DNA of 64,000 bases. It comes from Agapetus fuscipes (Eukaryota > Arthropoda > Insecta > Trichoptera > Glossosomatidae). The stretch covers positions 1-64,000 of the forward strand of contig CATOGX010000100.1 of NCBI GenBank assembly GCA_951799405.1, in the 5' to 3' direction. The position numbers and the translations under genes are program-made. Positions within the stretch are counted from its first letter, which is position 1, and each line of letters starts with the position of its first letter. This document shows positions 62,401 to 64,000 of this stretch, one piece after another. Below the pieces are notes generated by a model that worked only from the letters and a program-made list of their open reading frames with translations, did not search any database and was not told where the DNA came from.

Positions 62401-63752
62401 CGGGGGCTCCATGACTTGGCTGGTGTGTGGTGCACGCGAGTTGTCTTGCGACTGGGACAGAGCGGGGGCTCCATGACTTGGCTGGTGTGTGGTGCACGCG
62501 AGTTGTCTTGAGACTGGGACAGAGCGGGGGCTCCATGACTTGGCTGGTGTGTGGTGCACGCAAGTTGTCTTGAGACTGGGACAGAGCTGGGGCTCCATGA
62601 CCTGCCTGTTGTGTGGTGCAAGCGGATTTTGAAGTTTGGAGGGAGCCATGGCTCGACGTCCTTACAATTACTTCCGATGGTGCAGCCACTAACTGGTTGC
62701 TTAGGGACAGTTTACACAGTGCAGCCTTTCGCTTTGGGTGGAGTCAAGCCAGTTTATTTCATGTTACCCAGCAAACCGTGGGGCGATCTTTGCTGAGGGC
62801 TTGTAGGTCAAAAAACCTTTATTGCTTCTTTCACGGTGAACTGCAAACTTTGCATGCTAGTTTGGTCACAAAAAAGTGTCATCTATTAGTGCTTTTTTAA
62901 AGCATGCGATTGCGGAAGCAGCGGGATGGTTGACCGAGAGCCAAAAATTTGGAAATTTGATGAAGCGATGCAGCCAACGCAACTAAATAAAAACACAACT
63001 AAGCTACACATATAGTGTAACTTCTTGCCTGCGTTATCCCCGAAGGGGTCGCATGTGGCGCTTCGGGACCTTATAATGAATGAATATAAATATTATGAAA
63101 CTTATATGAAAATAAATATTATTACAGGTAAGGGGGCCGGCCTCACCAACCACTTTCAGTTGAAGTGGGGGTTTCCCAGCTCCCGGGGGGCTGGTTCTTA
63201 TTTCTTGTGAAGGCTGAGTAAACCTTTTAGATCGAACCCTTGCTCTCGGCATGGAATGCAAGCATTCTACCAATTGAGCTATAGACCTTTTTAGGAGCTT
63301 GATCGCTACAAAGCGCCAATTCTTAAGCAAGACCCAGTTGCTGTAAGGCTGGATGGACCTTTGGTGACCAGTCATTGGTAAAGGTTTTATGAATTTTTCA
63401 ACCCAGCGAAGAGCAAATTTGAAAATATAAATGGTATATTTTTTGCGCCGGGAATCAAACCCACAACCTTCCCATTCAGAGTCCGCAGTGTTACCACTGA
63501 GCTACGGACCGGTCAACAGTGGGAAAAATTATATTTCCAATCTCTGTACGAAAAATAAGTAAGTAAAAAAGGAATATGTATCATACTTACCATGTCCAAT
63601 TCTCAGCACTGCCAACATGGTGCAGGTGAGAGCTAGATTCCCAGCAGCCAACAGGAGCAGCAGGAATACCAGAGACCAGAAGGCAAAGGTGCGGCGGGCA
63701 TGCCCCGCTGCCTCAGAGCACGGAGACATGGTGTCTTCCATCACAGAATGCC
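41270..63752 (-). CDS. Scgbeta: Beta-sarcoglycan, five exons (5' end outside window)
   Basis: A subunit of the sarcoglycan complex, a type II membrane glycoprotein of the dystrophin-glycoprotein complex in muscle plasma membrane. The joined exons give about 285 residues. A short cytoplasmic part and one membrane span (FWSLVFLLLLLAAGNLALT) come first. The extracellular part reads LRIGHGMESMELIPEEATVK, GNTDFDHLYKRDG, then SVVLSLANRV, FDTEAPTYKMDKV, LLVHSEGVARLRGAEGT, ANGSVVLSGREGVFLEPKSF. The C-terminal Cys cluster is YKLCVCMPQGRLFKVAQGTC plus NPCI, as in the family. All four junctions have GT-AG ends and compatible phases. Introns are stuffed with transposons. The N-terminal exon(s) lie past 64000. 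The symbol is that used in Drosophila. Confidence 0.9.
41560..42311 (-). pseudogene. RTE-like family 1 RT fragment (sarcoglycan intron)
   Basis: Minus: YKGKGDKKDCQNFRPISLLS, KRVSDIQSGFMAGRGCV, AFVDLEKAFDSVDRG, GVRQGCVMSPWLFNIVMDKC and LLYADDAVLVSDSAVELQ. It ends after a 12-bp insertion (MLESTQIDRLNEAF) and a frameshift. No 3' unit follows. Truncated at both ends. Confidence 0.88.
42324..42619 (+). repeat. SINE, second tRNA-like module, 12-bp TSD
   Basis: It is flanked by exact CTAGTTTTCTTG (42312-42323 and 42620-42631). It starts in the end of the SINE core (TTGTAGCGACGGCGATCAAG), then carries the tRNA-like unit GATAGCTCAATTGGTAGAATG ... CAAGGGTTCGATCTC with A and B boxes, a GAGAACCAGCCCCCCCGGG hairpin region, CCGAAGCGCCACATGCGACC, and the end GTGTAGCTTAGTTGCGTTG. 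Confidence 0.88.
42632..42800 (-). pseudogene. LINE C-terminal fragment
   Basis: Minus: NLDKFIIRNKDVHSHDTRGK, a one-base shift, LRKLKVKTVKYDRGVVHRGF and DEYNKVPAEIKKTS. The H-S-x-x-TR and F--YN-VP-EIK patterns recall the C-terminus of Jockey-group LINEs. The SINE at 42324-42619 is inserted right after AEIKK. Confidence 0.55.
42874..43009 (-). CDS. Scgbeta: Beta-sarcoglycan exon
   Basis: Acceptor TGTTGTATAG, donor GTAACATGA. It encodes LVSANRVVSPLHAPLLVHSE and GVARLRGAEGTHMEG, with SSLLWAADQD at the end. A downstream AG (TTGGTGTCAG) would break phase with the previous exon, so the first was chosen. It lies 16.7 kb from the previous exon. Confidence 0.87.
43197..43702. repeat. About 230-bp arm inverted repeat in a sarcoglycan intron
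   Basis: Arms about 43197-43425 and 43467-43702 are nearly perfect reverse complements around a 41-base loop. Arm landmarks are GAATTGCCACCACAAAAAAA, CGTGTGTGCTGTATTTTGG and TGTTTACGTTCAATACTCAA. Only a few mismatches and run-length changes are seen. A strong hairpin in DNA or pre-mRNA. Confidence 0.9.
43814..43880 (+). repeat. RTE-like family 2 3' tail
   Basis: GGCAACTCTGCAGAGGCTCT, GGCCACCCCTAGC and GACAGAGTTACAGTTACAG match, in the opposite orientation, the 3' region at 55690-55760 and, more loosely, 25880-25930. Confidence 0.6.
43873..44040 (-). repeat. RTE-like 3' unit, truncated
   Basis: Minus: GGTACGGTTTTTATTTGTA, GCGCGAACTTACACGTG, GGGCATGGATTTGATACGAG and CTTAGATTATAGATTATT. The first half of the unit is missing. 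Confidence 0.7.
44218..44480 (+). repeat. RTE-like solo 3' unit
   Basis: It starts ATTCCTTGACTGATATGTAG and ends GCAGCTTAGATTTAGATTTA. GTTATCGAGAAGCA precedes it and GATCGAGAAGCA follows it, so CGAGAAGCA is a clear 9-bp target duplication. It has no coding sequence. Confidence 0.87.
44481..44877. other. Spacer, no gene
   Basis: AT-rich with an A-run at 44832-44846. Short frames only. Confidence 0.4.
44878..45815. mobile_element. TIR element, 0.94 kb, CAGTGTTATTCATTAGA ends
   Basis: A perfect 17-bp inverted pair sits at 44878-44894 and 45799-45815. A second inverted pair, GGTGATTCAT, lies inside (44979 and 45728). No transposase and no clear target duplication were found. Family unknown. Confidence 0.65.
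46636..47556 (-). pseudogene. LINE RT C-terminal half
   Basis: Minus: after the hAT gap PLLFILYTKELEQIVES and LEIHCYADIVRST (motif C YADD changed to YADI). Then VRLLGVEIDRCLSFENHVRK, FVISRLDYCNSIFASQP and LQSVQNSAARLIFRESKF. Finally FGDRAFCVAALMAWNAFPVT to LN and a stop at 46636. Frameshifts occur near 46910-46970 and 47380-47400. Confidence 0.85.
47697..48084 (-). mobile_element. RTE-like family 1 3' copy inside hAT transposase
   Basis: A 3' unit (47697-47945) plus UTR and the last codons (KWRLICNADLQC in minus frame). It is fused in frame to the hAT transposase remnant by chance. Confidence 0.85.
48085..48390 (-). pseudogene. hAT transposase C-terminal remnant
   Basis: Minus: ALAILQLFTKYNLLDNFTES and VKVLRIICPY, a shift, then IPMTSVEGECFFLTLNRVLS, FLRNTMGQERLVALCLLST and IPDVNNKVINVFAKSK. 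IP-TS-E--FS-L-R-K--LR-TM-QERL-AL is the hAT dimerisation block. It belongs to the enclosing 5.9-kb hAT. Confidence 0.85.
48603..48845 (-). repeat. RTE-like 3' unit
   Basis: Minus: GGTTGGTATGCGGCTGACC to CAGCTTAGATTAGATTAG. It starts just inside the usual 5' point. The flank repeats GAACGTCATTTCAACGAACG (48850-48890). Confidence 0.8.
49562..53010 (-). pseudogene. RTE-like endonuclease-RT, one frameshift plus one insertion
   Basis: The N-terminus KNEWVFGTWNVRKMNDCKEK lies at 53007-52929, then after the nested copy MKEKRIKVMGVTETKMKGNG. EEP motifs: VILGDMNGWIG and PEIGSDHYLLCAK. The linker ends EEVCKRWKNYFQEIFG. A single shift at 51112-51115 leads into the RT: ISRLKNGKSAVFDGING, NFRPISLLSIPGKVF, AFVDLEKAFDSVDR, GVRQGCVMSPWLFNIVMD, LLYADDSVLVSDS. 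C-terminus: YGSEAWTVSEREISK, RWFGHLERMSDERL, GCRGRGRPRKVWKDQ. All catalytic motifs survive. About 980 residues, as expected for the RTE clade. This is the reference copy for the window. Confidence 0.92.
52426..52922 (-). mobile_element. RTE-like copy inserted into its sister, TSD ATGAAA
   Basis: 5'-truncated copy with the last 40 codons, UTR and 3' unit. ATGAAA (minus) flanks it: 52420-52425 and 52923-52928. Ignoring it joins KEIMNV to MKEKRIKV in frame. Confidence 0.9.
53459..54540 (-). pseudogene. LINE endonuclease-RT linker and RT first half
   Basis: Minus: QIRVPNSDKWYDEECRCAKR (about 54430), PTLLFKTCQDVLAPVLV, KKACVTPILKKPQLDPEDLS and NYRLISNLSFISKIIERIVA. Then KKQSAYR, LTLLDMSAAFDTVDHDILTK (motif A) and a broken TTGVPQGSVLGP at the hAT junction. 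Removing the hAT restores VPQGSVLGP-LLFILY in frame. Confidence 0.87.
55195..55690 (+). pseudogene. RTE-like family 1 C-terminus and UTR
   Basis: MISEMDYLRSMIGKK region, then DRVRNDLVRAECGVRKSVKL, RWFGHMERMSDERLTKK, GCRGRGRPRKVYMDQIF and CNDRKKWRLTCNVDL with stop at 55587-55589. The UTR follows but the usual 3' unit is absent; family 2 sequence begins at about 55690. Confidence 0.85.
55700..56370 (-). mobile_element. RTE-like family 2 fragment, split by family 1
   Basis: Minus: DQIEEIVKEWDIQSERKR (56370-56313) continues, after the family 1 insertion, as KCMKKVMDMNELKEVCKDRK (55823-55745) and the 3' UTR with GCCTCCCCTAGCGG. Same family as 25865-26322. Confidence 0.8.
55824..56306 (+). mobile_element. 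RTE-like family 1 copy in family 2, TSD TTCTTC
   Basis: TTCTTC at 55818-55823 and 56307-56312. Content: VEMDFLRSMIGKKRSDRVRN to RLTKKVYVGR, then an internal deletion to the UTR and a full 3' unit (56042-56306) ending (TTAGA)n. It dates family 1 activity after family 2. Confidence 0.9.
56400..56865 (+). repeat. RTE-like solo 3' unit carrying the TA MITE
   Basis: It starts ATTCCTTGACTTATAGGTTA. The MITE occupies 56622-56863 (TCGCACG ends, TA on both sides) at the same position as in 34495-34985. The RTE tail after the MITE is missing. Confidence 0.82.
56866..58997. repeat. AT/T-rich region with local repeats
   Basis: No gene. It includes (TTAAG)n at about 57768-57794, an (AATAA)n stretch near 57947-58000, and very T-rich sequence from 58010 to 58960. 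There TTGATTTCATGGTTTGTTCT and ATGCAATAGTTTTTAATTTT recur at about 58156, 58319 and 58404. Confidence 0.7.
58998..59020 (+). repeat. 23-base G run
   Basis: An uninterrupted poly-G tract next to the right end of the 4.2-kb hAT. Its length in the assembly may not be exact. Confidence 0.9.
59669..59887 (-). CDS. Scgbeta: Beta-sarcoglycan exon
   Basis: Acceptor TTTTTTATTTCAG, donor GTATGAGGG. Its 73 codons include GEGLSIEGTAGGSVVLSLAN, LHGGLTVLDPQTGSAVFDTE and YKMDKVTNNLEAK. It is much richer in GC than the surrounding introns. Confidence 0.9.
59888..60084. other. Intron sequence
   Basis: Beta-sarcoglycan intron with no other recognised feature. Confidence 0.5.
60085..60190 (+). repeat. L2-like LINE 3' tail
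   Basis: GATGTGACACACACAAAAAT, GGCTCTTAATTATCTGTGT and AAATAAATTATCCTTGTAT match the last 85 bp of the LINE ending at 11400. A 5'-truncated insertion in a sarcoglycan intron. Confidence 0.8.
60299..60895. repeat. Dispersed repeat shared with 16679-17300
   Basis: The same ordered blocks as the copy at 16679, with the end GCTCCTCTATGTTATTACT. CTATGG occurs immediately outside both ends (60303-60308 and about 60896-60901), a candidate 6-bp target duplication. Confidence 0.6.
61089..61195 (-). CDS. Scgbeta: Beta-sarcoglycan exon
   Basis: Acceptor TTTATGAAG, donor GTGAGTCAA. It encodes MESMELIPEEATVKFFGNTD and HLYKRDGLLQAFE. The split codon with the previous exon restores Gly, and it ends at a codon boundary. 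Confidence 0.88.
61327..61402 (-). pseudogene. Partial duplicate of a beta-sarcoglycan exon
   Basis: Minus: TDSAFFDTEAPVYKMDKVTN and NL, against GSAVFDTEAPTYKMDKVTNN in the exon at 59669-59887. Only about 25 codons are kept. It lies upstream of the exon at 61089-61195, out of gene order, and is followed in the gene's direction by TAC...CTCAC rather than the exon's true donor. Confidence 0.8.
61511..62625 (-). repeat. 62-bp minisatellite, about 18 copies
   Basis: Unit: GTTGTCTTGCGACTGGGACA, GAGCGGGGGCTCCATGACTT, GGCTGGTGTGTGGTGCACGC, GA. Units are 62 bp (one is 61) with a few alternating variants (GCGAC/GAGAC; GACCTGG/GACTTGG). As 62 = 3x20+2 and no frame has a stop on the minus strand, three overlapping frames of about 400 codons appear. 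It lies in a sarcoglycan intron. Confidence 0.95.
62626..62991 (+). pseudogene. Possible degenerate transposase remnant
   Basis: One plus frame reads VWREPWLDVLTITSDGAATN and WLLRDSLHSAAFRFGW, with SDGAATN recalling the S-D-G-A-x-x-N motif of P-element-type transposases. The rest is unrecognised. Weak. Confidence 0.25.
62992..63515 (-). repeat. Dimeric tRNA SINE (complete)
   Basis: Minus order: first head CCGGTCCGTAGCTCAGTGG ... GGTTGTGGGTTTGATTCCC (A and B boxes), core (GACTGGTCACCAAAGGTCC, CATCCAGCCTTACAGCAACT, TTGTAGCGATCAAGCTC), second tRNA-like unit (TATAGCTCAATTGGTAGAAT ... AGGGTTCGATCT). Then the GAACCAGCCCCCC region, CGAAGCGCCACATGCGACC and the end GTAGCTTAGTTGTG. It matches the 5'-truncated copy at 42324-42619. 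A 60-bp AT-rich insertion is present near 63070-63127. Confidence 0.87.
63591..63752 (-). CDS. Scgbeta: Beta-sarcoglycan exon with membrane span
   Basis: Acceptor TTGTCACAG, donor GTAAGTATG. It encodes SVMEDTMSPCSEAAGHARRT, the hydrophobic span and LAVLRIGHG; the last codon is split. An upstream exon supplies the first base of the first codon. Confidence 0.88.
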
Positions 63753-64000
63753 CTGTGACAAGATTAAGCAAACCAAATTGATAAACTTAAATCCATAATA
63801 GGGTAATTTCACATATTTTTTTTATTTCATAAAATGATAGACTACCTTTTAAAAAATGCATCTGCGTTTTAAAAAAAAAAATATCTGGCTTAGTTTTTAA
63901 ATAACAGCTCTGTAAAATTCGCCCATTTTCAATTTCCGCTAAAACAGCTCATTTTTTTATTTAGACGGATGTGACGTCAATGGATATCATGATGTATAGA
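63753..64000. other. Beta-sarcoglycan intron, upstream part
   Basis: No upstream coding exon was found before the window edge. AT-rich, no recognised repeat. Confidence 0.5.

Noticed and set aside
61380..62689. Three overlapping minus-strand frames of 393-413 codons
   Set aside because: They are the same 62-bp minisatellite read in three frames. Unit length 3n+2 cycles the frames and no host-like composition is present.

Overview
This window is eukaryotic, repeat-saturated DNA from an arthropod, most likely an insect and possibly a hemipteran. The grounds are spliced genes with GT-AG introns, an insect-style set of non-LTR retrotransposons, mariner/hAT/piggyBac-type DNA elements, Penelope fragments and tRNA/5S-derived SINEs. 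The species cannot be named from the sequence alone. There are no operons, prophages or CRISPR arrays.

Host genes. One gene is convincing: beta-sarcoglycan on the minus strand. Five exons (63591-63752, 61089-61195, 59669-59887, 42874-43009, 41270-41499) join in consistent phase; the 5' end lies beyond base 64000. Its third visible intron is about 16.7 kb, most of it one mariner that was filled by later insertions. On the plus strand an exon resembling the C-terminus of gamma-glutamylaminecyclotransferase (AIG2-like) is repeated four times at exactly 167 bp (36483-37150). Two further short exon-like segments are weaker.

1-7.4 kb: a broken Penelope-like element with its RT and GIY-YIG halves in opposite orientation around a 30-bp-TIR transposon. 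Next comes a transposon with GC-rich ends (1821-6946) holding a second TIR element (2132-6406). The inner one carries a spliced SWIM zinc-finger gene, which itself contains a MITE, and a small hAT with a perfect 8-bp target duplication. 7.9-11.4 kb: a nearly intact L2/CR1-like LINE. 11.4-23.5 kb: a second LINE (minus) split by a hAT (8-bp TSD) and by a 6.8-kb TTAA-flanked block. That block holds two opposed partial copies of a DDE-like transposon and a piggyBac-like MITE. 24.5-36 kb: modular SINEs, two RTE-like families, a Jockey-like LINE, more MITEs and hammerhead-like Penelope motifs. 38-41.3 kb: a mariner and a hAT MITE. 43-59.5 kb: the layered mariner/LINE/hAT/RTE nest inside the sarcoglycan intron. 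59.6-64 kb: sarcoglycan exons, a partial duplicate of exon 3, a 62-bp minisatellite and a dimeric SINE.

How the parts relate. The LINEs supply machinery that the SINEs appear to use: one SINE 3' end matches the L2-like LINE tail, and solo 3' units of the RTE-like family begin at one recurrent point. Most boundaries come from coding frames or target duplications that are restored when an insert is ignored, so much of the insertion order can be read directly. All homology calls are from motif recognition without database searches.
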